A DNA stretch of 64,000 nucleotides from Collinsella sp. (GCA_019414445.1 DXMA01000001.1:124001-188000); one strand, 5' to 3'; positions 41,631 to 51,383 are shown, counted from the first letter of the stretch. Notes: a model not told the origin generated them from the sequence alone. Program-made: numbers and translations.

Positions 41631-42317
41631 CTATAAATAAACCCCCTCACCGAGCTGCTTGTGGAACTTGGCGTGATGGTCGCGTGCCCAGGTAAAGAGC
41701 GCCTGGTCAAAGTCGGTGCGCGTGGCCGGGACGCCAAAGACGCCGGCAACTTCGACGCGTACAAACTCCAGTGCCGGCAGCTTGTTGATGGCAGTGAGGG
41801 CAAACGGGGACGAGGGCTCCTCGAACAGATAGCGGCTGCCTTGCAGCGCGTCGCAACTGGTGCACGTGTTGCCGAGCGACGGGGCTTTGGAGGCGCGCGC
41901 GCCTACGGGCTTGTAGCCGCAGCGCTTAGAAAGATAGTCGCGGATCTCGCCCGGCACGCAGCCAAGAGCGGGCACGATGGCGAGTGCGTTGGCGTTGGCC
42001 GTGTCGATGGCAATATGCCCGGCTTCGTTGGGCGCGTGCGCGATGGCGATGCCCTTGTCGTCATCGGTTCGATAGGGAATGCCGAAGGCCGCGACCGAGG
42101 TCTCTTTGTGACACTTCCAGCACTCGCGCTTGCCCAGTACTAGATATATATATGGCGCTGAGGGGTCGGATCGGTCAACACCGGGCAGCCACTCGGCAAA
42201 AGGCTCGGGGTTGACGCCGCTGGGTACATACCAGATCTTCTTGGTCCGGTCCCATTTGGCGCCCAGCGCCTTGGCTTCTTCTTTGTGCGAAAAGGGGACA
42301 TCGAGCTCGGTGCGCAT
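41631..42317 (-). CDS. DUF5710-domain protein with zinc-binding Cys pairs
   Basis: 228 residues. The N-terminal DUF5710 domain (1-45) has the signature LDVPFSHKEEAKALGAKWDRTKKIWYVPSG, found in DNA primases and single-strand-processing proteins. A CWKC pair (about 75) and a CTSC pair (about 160) may bind zinc. The rest is unrecognised. ATG 42317 follows AAGGAGCC. A nucleic-acid-related role is likely but unproven. Confidence 0.72.
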   Translation of the reverse strand: MRTELDVPFSHKEEAKALGAKWDRTKKIWYVPSGVNPEPFAEWLPGVDRSDPSAPYIYLVLGKRECWKCHKETSVAAFGIPYRTDDDKGIAIAHAPNEAGHIAIDTANANALAIVPALGCVPGEIRDYLSKRCGYKPVGARASKAPSLGNTCTSCDALQGSRYLFEEPSSPFALTAINKLPALEFVRVEVAGVFGVPATRTDFDQALFTWARDHHAKFHKQLGEGVYL

Positions 42318-42605
42318 GGCGGCTCCTTGGTGCTGCAGGTGCGAGTGGCTCAAGGATACCGCAGGGCGCAGACATCGCGGCGTTTTGTTGAGAAGTTGCG
42401 GCGCGGACTGCTTGGTTACGCCGTTAGATAAATTGGCAAGTAGATGGTCGGCTTTTGACCAGTTGGGCGGTTGGAGCAGCTTGCGGCGCAGTTTTGTGCC
42501 TGGCTATTGTTGCCGTTGGGGTATTGAATATATTTGGCTGCCATTCGTCAGGTGAATTGATGTTACGTTGCGATGACGGTTGGAACTGCCAGCGGATTTA
42601 GCGAC
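42318..42605. other. Intergenic stretch without recognised genes
   Basis: About 290 nt between the DUF5710 gene and the tRNA terminator. No ORF with a ribosome binding site and no clear repeat was found. Confidence 0.4.
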
Positions 42606-42644
42606 ATAAAACAAAACAGCCCAGAGGACATAGCCTCTGAGCTG
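42606..42644 (-). terminator. Terminator of tRNA-Val
   Basis: On the minus strand CAGCTCAGAGG pairs with CCTCTGGGCTG (42617-42627 and 42634-42644 on the plus strand), followed by TTTTGTTTTA. Confidence 0.88.
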
Positions 42645-42652
42645 CGAACATT

Positions 42653-42727
42653 TGGTGGGCGTTAGAAGATTTGAACTTCTGACCTCTTCCGTGTCAGGGA
42701 AGCGCTCTCCCCCTGAGCTAAACGCCC
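42653..42727 (-). tRNA. tRNA-Val (anticodon GAC)
   Basis: 75 nt with encoded CCA. The acceptor stem GGGCGTT pairs with AACGCCC; D arm AGCTCAGGGGGAGAGC; anticodon stem-loop CTTCC-CTGACAC-GGAAG with anticodon GAC; T arm with GTTCAAATC. Cloverleaf complete. Promoter directly upstream (42757-42785). Confidence 0.96.
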
Positions 42728-42756
42728 GATCAAGGGTGCGCAAGCGCGCAAGGGAT

Positions 42757-42785
42757 AATATAACGGAGCCTTAACTCGGTGGCAA
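42757..42785 (-). promoter_or_regulatory. Promoter of tRNA-Val
   Basis: On the minus strand: -35 TTGCCA (complement of 42780-42785), 17-nt spacer, -10 TATATT (42757-42762), 30 nt before the tRNA 5' end. Confidence 0.8.
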
Positions 42786-43016
42786 GAACATTTTTAAAAA
42801 TCGCTTACATTGTGGAATTCGGGGGCTTTGTCATATCCATTTCAAAAGAGCCTGCTGCTGCGATTTGACTGTCGCATAATGCAAGGCCATTGCGGTATCG
42901 AGCTATGGAAAGACGTCTGCGGAATTGTCCTACCGATAAGCGGACAAGCCTTCGGCTGGTGCCTTCGCCGTGGTAAGGTAAGCCGAATTGTTTCCAGGCT
43001 GCTTCGAGGGAATGGA

Positions 43017-44039
43017 ATGAGCAAAGAGCGTGTCGAGCAGGTCGAAGGCGCAGGGGCTTCGGTGCCGATGACCGATATATCGAACATTGATGTGCCCGAG
43101 GGCACCGATGAGCTCAGCCGTAGCACCCGCCGCGCTTGGCGCGAGCGCCTGAACAGCGCTTCGACGCGCAAGATGATCACGGGCGTCTTGGCTACGTTGG
43201 TGGGCGGTTCGTTTTGGGGCTTCTCGGGCACCAGCGCGAGCTTTCTGTTCGATACCTACCACGTCGACACCTTGTGGCTTATGATCGTGCGTCAGATTCT
43301 CGCCGGTCTACTCTTTATGGCCGTGGTTGTTACGCGCGACCGCGAGCGCCTGGTTAAGCTCTGGACCACACCCGCCGATCGCAAGCAGCTGCTGCTCTTT
43401 ACCACCTTTGGCCTGCTGTTCAACCAGTTTTGCTATCTATCGGCCGTGCGCCTGACGAACGCCGGAACCGCGACGGTGCTCCAGTGCCTGCAGCTCGTTA
43501 TCATCATGGGCTACACCTGCGTGACCGATCGCCGCATGCCGCGTACTCGCGAAGTCATCGGCATTGGCCTGGCTCTGGGTGGAACCTTTTTAATCGCCAC
43601 CGGCGGCGACCCCACCAGCCTGAATATCTCGCCGCTTGGCCTGGCAGCAGGTCTTATGTGTGCGGTCAGCGCCACGTGTATGGCGGTGATTCCCGCCAAG
43701 ATCCTGCCCGAATACGGCAGCCCCATCGTCACGGGCTCGGCAATGCTCACGGCGGGCGTGGTCTCGTGTGTCTTCGTGCAGCCCTGGGCGCATATGCCGG
43801 CGCTCGACGCTGCCGGCGTCGAGGCGCTCGCGGTGTTCGTGGTTATCGGCTCGTTTTTTGCTTACATGCTCTATATGCAGGGCGTTAAGGACATCGGCTC
43901 GGTGCGTGCGAGTCTCATCGGAACTGTGGAGCCGGTTTCGGCGACCATCACCAGCGCCGTTATGCTGGGCACGGTGTTTTTGCCGACCGACCTTATCGGC
44001 TTTGCCATGATCATCGTGATGATGTTCCTCACGGTGTAG
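43017..44039 (+). CDS. EamA/DMT-superfamily transporter
   Basis: 340 residues. A ~45-residue cytosolic N-terminal segment, then ten hydrophobic segments in two EamA repeats (ITGVLATLVGGSFWGFSGTSASFLF... and LGLAAGLMCAVSATCMAVIP). Start at the ATG with GAGGGA upstream; an open frame extends about 200 nt further 5' without a site or typical codon use. Possible amino acid or metabolite exporter. No operon partners; different from the DMT gene at 11948, which lacks the N-terminal segment. Confidence 0.84.
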   Translation: MSKERVEQVEGAGASVPMTDISNIDVPEGTDELSRSTRRAWRERLNSASTRKMITGVLATLVGGSFWGFSGTSASFLFDTYHVDTLWLMIVRQILAGLLFMAVVVTRDRERLVKLWTTPADRKQLLLFTTFGLLFNQFCYLSAVRLTNAGTATVLQCLQLVIIMGYTCVTDRRMPRTREVIGIGLALGGTFLIATGGDPTSLNISPLGLAAGLMCAVSATCMAVIPAKILPEYGSPIVTGSAMLTAGVVSCVFVQPWAHMPALDAAGVEALAVFVVIGSFFAYMLYMQGVKDIGSVRASLIGTVEPVSATITSAVMLGTVFLPTDLIGFAMIIVMMFLTV

Positions 44040-44188
44040 CTGGCGCCGCCGCCAAGACGGAAAAGGTGTTGTGCCGCATTTTCGCCAATTGATGTCCGTG
44101 TCTGGAGTTTAGCTGTCGATGCCCAAAATGCCATAAACTAGTAACGTTATGGACTTTTTCATTGCGACTCAATTGCGAGGATTTCTTT

Positions 44189-46501
44189 ATGGCTGGTAAT
44201 CACTTTAAGGGCAGCGATAGCGGCCGCCCTGCAGTTCCGCCGCGTCCGAACGGGGCTGGTAAGGCCGGCACGCCGGGCGGCGCTGGACAGGGCGGTTCCG
44301 GTAAGCGCGTGTCCCCGGGCGAGACGGCGATGTTTACCGCTCTGTACGAGCAGTCACAAAAGGCAAAAAAGACCGGCCGTGCAAGAGGGAATGTCTTTGC
44401 GGGCGGTGCAACCTCCGCGTCGCAGCCGAGCGGGGCTCCTTCGGCACCTGAGAACAATGCAGGTGCTGCCAACGCCGCGAATGCCGCCGGCAACGTTAAT
44501 GCCGGCAAGGCCGCCAGCAATACTCCCTCTGCCGGTGGCGCGGGGCTTACGGGTAACCTTGGTACGATCTACACCGGCGCCTCCGAGACCGGCACGTTCG
44601 CCCGCCTGGATGATAGCGGTGCCGAGTTTGCGGGCTCGGGTTCCAAGGAAGATTATTACGATTTTGGCTTGAACTACGGTAGCGACGCTTCGTCGAGTTC
44701 GACCTCTGACGGTCTGGTCCGTCATCGCCATCGCAAGGGCGAGCGCAAAAAGCGTCACACCGGCGCCATTATTGCCGCTGTAGTCGCGGTGCTTCTCGTT
44801 GCGCTTGGCGCAAGCGGCTTTATGCTGCTTAACTCGGCAAAGACCGTAAAGAGTGAAGCGAAGGAGGCCGTCGAGATTGTCGGTGGCCTTAAGGACAAGG
44901 TCACGTCGGGCGATTTTTCGACGCTGCCTGACGACGCGAAGAAGATTGATGAGCTTTGCGACAGCATGAAGGCGGAGACCTCGAGCCCGCTGTGGACGGC
45001 GGCTTCGTTTATCCCGGTGTATGGCAGCGACATCAATGCGGCCCGCACCATGATCGACGCCCTGTCCGATGTCTCGAGCAATGCGCTGGTTCCCATGGCC
45101 GATAACCTTTCGCAGGCCACGCCCGGCAAGCTGTTTCAGGACGGCATGATTAACGTGTCCGCGCTGCAGGCGGTCGCCGATTCGCTTTCCAGCAGCTCGA
45201 AGGTGTTCAAGAGCGCCAACGAGAAGATCCAGGGCATTGGCGATACTCATATTTCCCAGGTGACCGAGCTGGTCGATAAGGCCAAGGACGGCTTTGCCAC
45301 CCTCAACGGCGCGGTTGACGCGGCGGAGAAGGTCGCCCCCGTCCTTCCCCAGATGCTCGGCGCCAACGGCCAGACGCGCAACTACCTTATGTACGCCATG
45401 AACAACGTCGAGATTCGTGCCTGCGGCGGCTTTGGCGGTTCGCAGGGCCTGATTTCGGTCACCGACGGCCAGATGTCGATTGGCGAGTTTGTTCCCCGCA
45501 TTGGACTCAGCGAGGATGAGGCAGTCGAGAGCGTCGACGAAGAGGATGAGGCGCTGTTCGGCAACCACAGTAACCTGTACAACTCGGGCAATACCTATTC
45601 GCCTGATTGGCCCCGCAACTCGCAGCGTGTCGCAGCCCTGTGGAAATCTCGATATGGCCAGGACGTTGACGGCGTCGTGGGTATCGACCCGGTGTTCCTG
45701 CAGTATCTGCTGGGCCTGGTCGGTAACGTGTCGCTGCCCGACGGAACGGTTGTCGACGGCACCAACGCCGCAAAGGTCCTCATGCACGATGTGTACTGGA
45801 ACTATCCGGTCGAGGAGTCGGACGGTATCTTTGCGGCTGTTGCCAGCGCCGCCTTCGACAAGATCCTTGGCGGTATCGGCGATGTCGATGTTACGAAGCT
45901 TGTCAGCGCCGTTGAGCGCGGTGCCGAAGAGGGCCGCCTGATCGCGTGGATGAAAAACGATGACGAGCAGAACGCTATCAAGGAGATGAACATCGACGCC
46001 TCGCTGCCCGATCCGGATGACCCGAGTGAAGATCCCGTTGCTGGTGTCTACTTTAACAACCTGAGCTTCTCCAAGCTCGACTGGTACCTGAATGCCGATA
46101 CGCAGATTGGCCAGGGCATCAAGAACGGTGACGGCACGTGCTCGTATCGCATCACCGTTACCCTGACGAACATCATGACGCAGGAGGAGGCCGGCAAGCT
46201 GCCCGACTACGTCGCGGCGAGCGCGCCTGATGCCGCGCGCGACGACGAACGTCTGAATGTCTCGTTGTTTGCCCCGACGGGCGGCAACATTACTGACCTG
46301 ACCGTCGAGGGCACCCAGTTTGGTCTTGGCGCCGCTGCGTGGCATGGAATCCCCTTCTATTCGGGCACCGTTGACCTGCATACTGGCGAGACGACGACGA
46401 TCACATATACGCTGACCACGTCAGCCGAGGCGGGGGACAAGCCGCTTACGCTGCGTCAGACTCCTACATGCCAGGCGGCTCGCGACAGCGCGTCGGCGTA
46501 G
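44189..46501 (+). CDS. DUF4012-domain membrane-anchored protein
   Basis: 770 residues. A long Gly/Ala/Ser-rich, disordered cytosolic N terminus (1 to ~185), basic RHRHRKGERKKRHTG, one membrane segment (about 190-212, AIIAAVVAVLLVALGASGFML), then a large extracytoplasmic part with the DUF4012 core (YLMYAMNNVEIRACGGFGGSQGLISVTDGQ, VDGVVGIDPVFLQYLLGLVG). DUF4012 proteins are common in Actinobacteria, often near LytR-CpsA-Psr genes, and are thought to act at the cell wall. ATG 44189 follows GAGGA. Upstream of glmM, which makes wall precursors. Confidence 0.85.
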   Translation: MAGNHFKGSDSGRPAVPPRPNGAGKAGTPGGAGQGGSGKRVSPGETAMFTALYEQSQKAKKTGRARGNVFAGGATSASQPSGAPSAPENNAGAANAANAAGNVNAGKAASNTPSAGGAGLTGNLGTIYTGASETGTFARLDDSGAEFAGSGSKEDYYDFGLNYGSDASSSSTSDGLVRHRHRKGERKKRHTGAIIAAVVAVLLVALGASGFMLLNSAKTVKSEAKEAVEIVGGLKDKVTSGDFSTLPDDAKKIDELCDSMKAETSSPLWTAASFIPVYGSDINAARTMIDALSDVSSNALVPMADNLSQATPGKLFQDGMINVSALQAVADSLSSSSKVFKSANEKIQGIGDTHISQVTELVDKAKDGFATLNGAVDAAEKVAPVLPQMLGANGQTRNYLMYAMNNVEIRACGGFGGSQGLISVTDGQMSIGEFVPRIGLSEDEAVESVDEEDEALFGNHSNLYNSGNTYSPDWPRNSQRVAALWKSRYGQDVDGVVGIDPVFLQYLLGLVGNVSLPDGTVVDGTNAAKVLMHDVYWNYPVEESDGIFAAVASAAFDKILGGIGDVDVTKLVSAVERGAEEGRLIAWMKNDDEQNAIKEMNIDASLPDPDDPSEDPVAGVYFNNLSFSKLDWYLNADTQIGQGIKNGDGTCSYRITVTLTNIMTQEEAGKLPDYVAASAPDAARDDERLNVSLFAPTGGNITDLTVEGTQFGLGAAAWHGIPFYSGTVDLHTGETTTITYTLTTSAEAGDKPLTLRQTPTCQAARDSASA

Positions 46502-46584
46502 GGTTTTTCTGGTAGCGCAGATAATCGAGTACCATTTTGGGGCGGACAGGCAATCTGTTCGCCCCTATTTTGTAAGGAGAGCGC

Positions 46585-47916
46585 ATGAAGTACTTTGGCA
46601 CCGACGGCTTTCGCGGTGAGGCTAACGTTGGGCTGACGGTAGAGCACGCTTATAGGATTGGCCGTTTTGTGGGCTGGTATTACGGCGCCAACCGCGAGCG
46701 CAAGGCGCGCGTCATCGTGGGTAAGGACACGCGTCGCTCGAGTTATATGTTCGAGGCGGCGCTGGTGAGTGGCCTGGTCGCGAGCGGTGCGGACGCCTAT
46801 ATGCTGCACGTGATCCCCACGCCGGGCGTAGCGCATCAGACCGTGGAAGGCTGCTTCGATTGCGGCATCATGATCAGCGCGAGCCACAACCCGTTTTGCG
46901 ATAACGGCATTAAGCTCGTCAATAGCGACGGTTTTAAGATGGACGAGGACGTACTGGAGCTCATCGAGGACTGCGTCGATGGCAAGAGCGAGGTGCCGCT
47001 GGCCACGGGCAACCACATCGGCGCCACGGTGGACTACATGCAGGGCCGCAACCGCTACATTGCCTCGCTCATTGCGAGTTCGATTTTTTCGCTACAGGGC
47101 GTCAAGATCGGTCTCGACTGCGCCAACGGCTCGGCGTCCTCGGTGGCCAAGCCGGTGTTCGACGCGCTGGGCGCCGACGTGCGCGTGATCAACGCCGCGC
47201 CCGATGGCTTTAACATCAACGTCGACTGCGGCTCCACGCATATGGAGCGCCTGCAGCGCCACGTGGTGGAGCAAGGCCTGGACGTGGGTTTTGCCTATGA
47301 CGGCGATGCCGACCGCTGCCTGGCCGTGGATGAGCGCGGTCGCGTGGTAGACGGCGACCAGATCCTGTACGTGTGCGGCGTGTATCTGAACAAGCACGGT
47401 CGCCTTTCGGGCGGTACCGTGGTGCCGACGATCGCCAGCAACTTTGGTCTGGTCAAGTCGCTGGAGCTTGCCGGACTGAGCGCCGTGACCAGCGGCGTGG
47501 GCGACCGTCACGTGTATGCCAAGATGCGCGAGGGCGGCTACAGCCTGGGCGGCGAGCAGACGGGCCATACGATCTTTGGCGATATCGAGCGCACGGGCGA
47601 CGGCATTATGACCTCGCTGCGCGTGATGGAAGTGATTCGTGCCGAGCGCGAGACGCTCTCGCAGCTCACGGCTCCATGCAAGCTGCTGCCGCAGGCGCAG
47701 GTTGCCGTGCGCGTAGCGGATAAGGACGCCGCGCTCGAGAACATGGGCGTGCAGAACGCCATCGCCGAGGCCGAGACTGCGCTGGCAGGCGAGGGCCGCG
47801 TGCTCGTGCGCAAAAGTGGAACCGAGTCGGTGATTCGCGTTTTGGCCGAAGCGCCCGACCAAGCATCCGCCGATGCTGCCATGAAGCGCATCGCCAACGC
47901 GCTCGAGGCTCTGTAG
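46585..47916 (+). CDS. glmM: Phosphoglucosamine mutase GlmM
   Basis: 443 residues, usual length. It interconverts glucosamine-6-P and glucosamine-1-P for peptidoglycan precursor synthesis. N-terminal YFGTDGFRGEAN, phosphoserine loop MISASHNPFCDNGIK (Ser ~100), metal loop DGDADRCL (~239), sugar loop GGEQTGH, and phosphate-binding RKSGTESVIRV at the C terminus. Site AAGGAGAGC. The 134-nt structured element begins in its stop codon. Confidence 0.96.
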   Translation: MKYFGTDGFRGEANVGLTVEHAYRIGRFVGWYYGANRERKARVIVGKDTRRSSYMFEAALVSGLVASGADAYMLHVIPTPGVAHQTVEGCFDCGIMISASHNPFCDNGIKLVNSDGFKMDEDVLELIEDCVDGKSEVPLATGNHIGATVDYMQGRNRYIASLIASSIFSLQGVKIGLDCANGSASSVAKPVFDALGADVRVINAAPDGFNINVDCGSTHMERLQRHVVEQGLDVGFAYDGDADRCLAVDERGRVVDGDQILYVCGVYLNKHGRLSGGTVVPTIASNFGLVKSLELAGLSAVTSGVGDRHVYAKMREGGYSLGGEQTGHTIFGDIERTGDGIMTSLRVMEVIRAERETLSQLTAPCKLLPQAQVAVRVADKDAALENMGVQNAIAEAETALAGEGRVLVRKSGTESVIRVLAEAPDQASADAAMKRIANALEAL

Positions 47917-48049
47917 TTACGCGGTTTTACCAAACCGCGTAACTGCTCGACGCTGCAAACGCCCCTAAGCGGCAATCTGACGTTCAATTTCAAGGGCGCG
48001 ACCAGAAGGTCAGCGCCCTTTCATTTCACGTCACCTTGCTCGCTTAGGG
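47916..48049 (+). ncRNA. 134-nt structured element, copy 2 (terminator-containing)
   Basis: The first 28 nt (hairpin GTTACGCGGTTT/AAACCGCGTAAC) are identical to copy 1. The long-range helix is now CCCTAAGCG (47963-47971) with CGCTTAGGG (48041-48049), fully changed but paired. The terminator-like hairpin is AAGGGCGC/GCGCCCTT with the same GACC-AGAA-GGTC cap. Same total length as copy 1. Confidence 0.75.
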
Positions 48050-48121
48050 TCGTTTTCGCTGACGTTGCCAAGACATTGGCGTCAACATGGTTGGCGTTGG
48101 CGATGGCGTGCTGGTCAATCC

Positions 48122-49696
48122 TTACAGCTCGTACAGCGTGGTGAACTTGTCCTGCAGGTAGCTGCAGTAGTAGCGGGCGTCGAACGCCATGCCGCATGCG
48201 CCCTGGATGAGCTCCGGCGCGTCCTTGGCGCGGCCCCACTGCCAAATGTGCTCGCCCAGCCAGGTGCGGACGGGTGCCAGGTCGCCGCTTGCACAGGCAC
48301 CGTTGAGGTCGACGCCGTCGCGGCACATGGCCGGCACAAACATGGCATCGTAGGCGCTACCCAGCGCGTACGTGGGGAAGTAACCAAACGAGCCGCCGCT
48401 CCAGTGCGTGTCCTGCAGGCAGCCACGTGCGTCGTCGGGAACGGGAATGCCCAGGTACTCGTCCATAAAGCGATTCCAAAGCGCGGGGATGTCCTTGGCC
48501 GTGGCCTCGCCGGCAAACAGCATGCGCTCAATCTGGTAGCGCACCATAATATGCAGCGGGTAGGTGAGCTCGTCGGCCTCGGTGCGGATCAGCGACGGCT
48601 GCGCAATGTTCACGGCGCGGTAGAGCGTGTCCTCGTCCACGTCGCCGTAGGCCTCGGGCGCGTGACGGCGCAGCACCTGCAGCAGCGGTCCCATAAAGGC
48701 GCGACTGCGGCCCACGGTGTTCTCAAAGAAGCGGCTCTGGCTCTCGTGGATGCCCATGGAGGTGCCGCCCTCCAGGCACGTGCGCGCATAGGCGGGATTG
48801 ACGCCTAGCTCGTAGGCGGCGTGTCCTGCCTCGTGGATGATGCTGTAGACGTTGGAGATGCAGTCGTCCTCGTAGATGTGCGTTGCGATGCGCGCGTCGC
48901 CCACCGAGAAGCCCTCGCTAAACGGATGCTCGGTAAAGGCGAGCGTGGTGTCGTCCAGGTCCAGGCCGACGAGCTTCATAAGGTCAAAGCTCATGGCGCG
49001 CTGGGCGGCCTCAGGCACGCGGGCGTGCAAAAAGTCGGCAGCGGGCTGCTGGCCGCGCTCGCCAATGGCATGCACGAGCGGTACGACCGTGGCCTTGACC
49101 TCGTCGCAAAACGCGTCGAAGCTCTTGGCGGAAAGGCCACGCTCGTACTGGTCGAGCCAAACATCGTATGGGTCGCGCTTGGGGTCCATGAGCTCGGCCT
49201 GATGCTTAAGTTGGGCGACGATTCTATCTACATAGGGCTCAAAGCTCGCCCAGTCATTGGCCGTCTTGGCCTTGTGCCACACGGCGTCGGCCTCGCAGGT
49301 GAGCCTGGTCCAGGCCTCGGCCTCCTCGGTGGGAATGACGCTTGCCTCACGCTGGTCGCGGCCGAGCACGCGGATCTCGTCGAGCAGCTGCGGGTCGTCT
49401 ACATGTCCGCCCGCGACGGTCTCTCGTGCCAGCGAGCGCACAAGTTCGACAGACTTTTTGCTGGTCAGCAGCTTGTGATGCTCGCCAGCAAGGGTGCCCA
49501 TAGCATCGGCGCGGGCCGCGGCGCCGTTGGCGGGGGCAATGGTCGCGCCGTCAAACTCGGCAATCTTGAGCAGGTACTCACGAGTCCACAGCTTGCCTTC
49601 GAGCTTGCGGAATTTTTTGACGGCCTTATCGACCTTCATGCCTTTGGATGTCTTGCCCGCTGCAGGCTCGGCCTTCTTATCGAGTTTCTTTCCCAT
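48122..49696 (-). CDS. Carboxypeptidase Taq-type metallopeptidase (M32)
   Basis: 524 residues. Zinc motif HEAGH (about 287-291 in SIIHEAGHAAYELG), the downstream Glu in GIHESQSRFFENTVGRSRAF, and the C-terminal IRTEADELTYPLHIMVRYQIE of M32 carboxypeptidases. They remove C-terminal residues from peptides in the cytosol; no signal peptide here. The first ~25 residues are Lys-rich and family-atypical. Start behind AAGGATATGGT. Convergent with glmM. Confidence 0.93.
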   Translation of the reverse strand: MGKKLDKKAEPAAGKTSKGMKVDKAVKKFRKLEGKLWTREYLLKIAEFDGATIAPANGAAARADAMGTLAGEHHKLLTSKKSVELVRSLARETVAGGHVDDPQLLDEIRVLGRDQREASVIPTEEAEAWTRLTCEADAVWHKAKTANDWASFEPYVDRIVAQLKHQAELMDPKRDPYDVWLDQYERGLSAKSFDAFCDEVKATVVPLVHAIGERGQQPAADFLHARVPEAAQRAMSFDLMKLVGLDLDDTTLAFTEHPFSEGFSVGDARIATHIYEDDCISNVYSIIHEAGHAAYELGVNPAYARTCLEGGTSMGIHESQSRFFENTVGRSRAFMGPLLQVLRRHAPEAYGDVDEDTLYRAVNIAQPSLIRTEADELTYPLHIMVRYQIERMLFAGEATAKDIPALWNRFMDEYLGIPVPDDARGCLQDTHWSGGSFGYFPTYALGSAYDAMFVPAMCRDGVDLNGACASGDLAPVRTWLGEHIWQWGRAKDAPELIQGACGMAFDARYYCSYLQDKFTTLYEL

Positions 49697-49831
49697 ACCA
49701 TATCCTTGATCTCGTGAGCCGAGCGCTTCGGGTGGGCGCGCGGCCAGTTTGCACAGCTACCTGCCTTGTACCCAGCACGAACAAAACGGAACGCGGCGAT
49801 ACGCCCACACAATGTGGTATCCTATAGCCCA

Positions 49832-50114
49832 ATGCGTTGACGGAGAGGGTTTTGCCCGCCGCGTCGCCGGCAAGAGAGGGAAGGTCATGGGCTGCAAGCC
49901 TTCCTGCGGTGGCAAGGGCCAAGCGTTCACTCCCGAGCAGCGACCTCAACGGGCGCGCGGCTAGCGGCGGCGAGGCCCCAGTAGGGAAGCCGTGAGCCTC
50001 GCGATAAGGGGCGCAGAGTGGGCACGGCGGGCCAGACATCCGCCGGGTCAAACAAGGTGGTACCGCGGAATTCAACCGTCCTTGGGCAATGCACATGCCC
50101 GAGGACGGTTTTTT
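49832..50114 (+). promoter_or_regulatory. T-box leader of pheST
   Basis: The hallmark T-box AACAAGGTGGTACCGCGG lies at 50051-50068. It is followed by a terminator CCGTCCTTGGGCA/TGCCCGAGGACGG plus TTTTTT (50076-50114) whose left part competes with the antiterminator. Upstream purine-rich AGAGAGGGAAGG segments fit stem I. A TTC at about 49926 (GCGTTCACTC) is a candidate Phe specifier. Uncharged tRNA-Phe would allow read-through into pheS. The boundaries of stem I are approximate. Confidence 0.9.
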
Positions 50115-50199
50115 GTTACCGAACCGGGCCGCGCATCCGCAGCATCGGGCGGCGTCAGCCGTCCCGGAGCGCGGATGCGCGAGAGACGAAAGGGAAGAC

Positions 50200-51276
50200 A
50201 TGAGTCTGATTGATGATCTGGTCAAACTCGAGGAAGAGGCCAAGGAGCTCGTCGCCGGCGCCGACGACGCCGCCAAGCTCGAGGCCGCGCGCGTTGAGCT
50301 GCTCGGCCGCAAGGGCCGCATCACTGGCCTGATGCGTATGATGGGCAAGCTCGCCCCCGAGGATCGTCCCGTGATGGGCAAGCGAGCCAACGAGATGCGC
50401 CAGCTGATCGAGGGCATGCTCGATGAGCGCACCACCGAGATGAAGGCCGCCGCCCTCAAGCACGCACTCGAGCACGAGGCCGTCGACATCACGCTGCCGG
50501 GCATCCGTCCGCAGATTGGTCACCAGCACCTGATCAAGCAGATCATCGAGGAGGCCGAGGACATCTTCTGCGGCATCGGCTACACCGTCGAGTCCGGCCC
50601 CATGGTCGACACCTCCTACTACAACTTCACCGCGCTCAACGCCCCCATGGATCACCCGAGCCGCTCGGCCCGCGATACCTTCTACGTGGTCGACAACAAC
50701 CCCGGCAGCGTCGCGCACCCCGAGGCCCACGCCCATGGCGAGTCCGACGTGCTGCTGCGCACCCAGACCTCGGGCGTGCAGATCCACACCATGGAGTCGC
50801 AAAAGCCGCCCATCTACATGATCTGCCCGGGCACCGTTTACCGTCCCGATACAGCCGACGCTTGCCACCTGCCGCAGTTCAACCAGATCGAGGGCCTGGT
50901 CGTCGACGAGGGCATCACCTTTGGCGATCTTAAGGGCACGCTCGACTACTTTGTTAAGTGCATGTTTGGCGAGGATCACAAGACGCGTTACCGCCCGCAC
51001 TTCTTCCCCTTCACCGAGCCCAGCTGCGAGGTGGACGTGAGCTGCCACGTGTGCGGCGGCAAGGGCTGCAACTTCTGCAAGCACAGCGGCTGGATCGAGA
51101 TCTTGGGCTGCGGCATGGTCGACCCCAACGTTCTTATCAACTGTGGCATCGACCCCGAGAAGTATACCGGCTTCGCCTTTGGCATTGGCGCCGAGCGCGT
51201 CGCGGCCCTGCGCTACGACCTGCCCGACCTCAGAACGCTCATGACGGGCGATACGCGCTTCTTAAATCAGTTCTAG
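50200..51276 (+). CDS. pheS: Phenylalanyl-tRNA synthetase alpha subunit
   Basis: 358 residues. N-terminal coiled coil (1-~85), then the class II catalytic core: motif 1 region HPISQ-like HQHLIKQIIEEAEDIFCGIGY, motif 2 LLRTQTSGVQIHTM, FNQIEGLVVDEG, and motif 3 FGIGAERVAALRYDLPDLR. Works as an alpha2-beta2 tetramer with PheT in the cytosol. Start ATG 50200 behind AAAGGGAAG, downstream of the T-box terminator. A ~100-nt hairpin separates it from pheT. Confidence 0.97.
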   Translation: MSLIDDLVKLEEEAKELVAGADDAAKLEAARVELLGRKGRITGLMRMMGKLAPEDRPVMGKRANEMRQLIEGMLDERTTEMKAAALKHALEHEAVDITLPGIRPQIGHQHLIKQIIEEAEDIFCGIGYTVESGPMVDTSYYNFTALNAPMDHPSRSARDTFYVVDNNPGSVAHPEAHAHGESDVLLRTQTSGVQIHTMESQKPPIYMICPGTVYRPDTADACHLPQFNQIEGLVVDEGITFGDLKGTLDYFVKCMFGEDHKTRYRPHFFPFTEPSCEVDVSCHVCGGKGCNFCKHSGWIEILGCGMVDPNVLINCGIDPEKYTGFAFGIGAERVAALRYDLPDLRTLMTGDTRFLNQF

Positions 51277-51282
51277 GCCCGG

Positions 51283-51383
51283 CGGCTTTCCCAAGCACCG
51301 CACCTTGCCTTTCAATCGTCGGTTGCGTACCTAAGTACGCGGCCCTCCTCTTTCAAGGCAATCTGCGGCACTTGGAAAACCCG
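51283..51383 (+). ncRNA. Long segmented hairpin between pheS and pheT
   Basis: Nested helices: CCAAG/CTTGG (51291/51371), CCGCA/TGCGG (51298/51364), TTGCCTT/AAGGCAA (51305/51355), and an inner GCGTAC-CTAA-GTACGC (51325-51340); the outer GGCTTTCC/GGAAAACC adds pairs. No T run directly after it. It may tune pheS/pheT stoichiometry or mRNA stability. Confidence 0.6.

Noticed and set aside
42810..43016. N-terminal extension of the DMT transporter at 43017
   Set aside because: The frame stays open but has no ribosome binding site and atypical codon use; it overlaps the tRNA-Val upstream zone. The ATG at 43017 has a good site.
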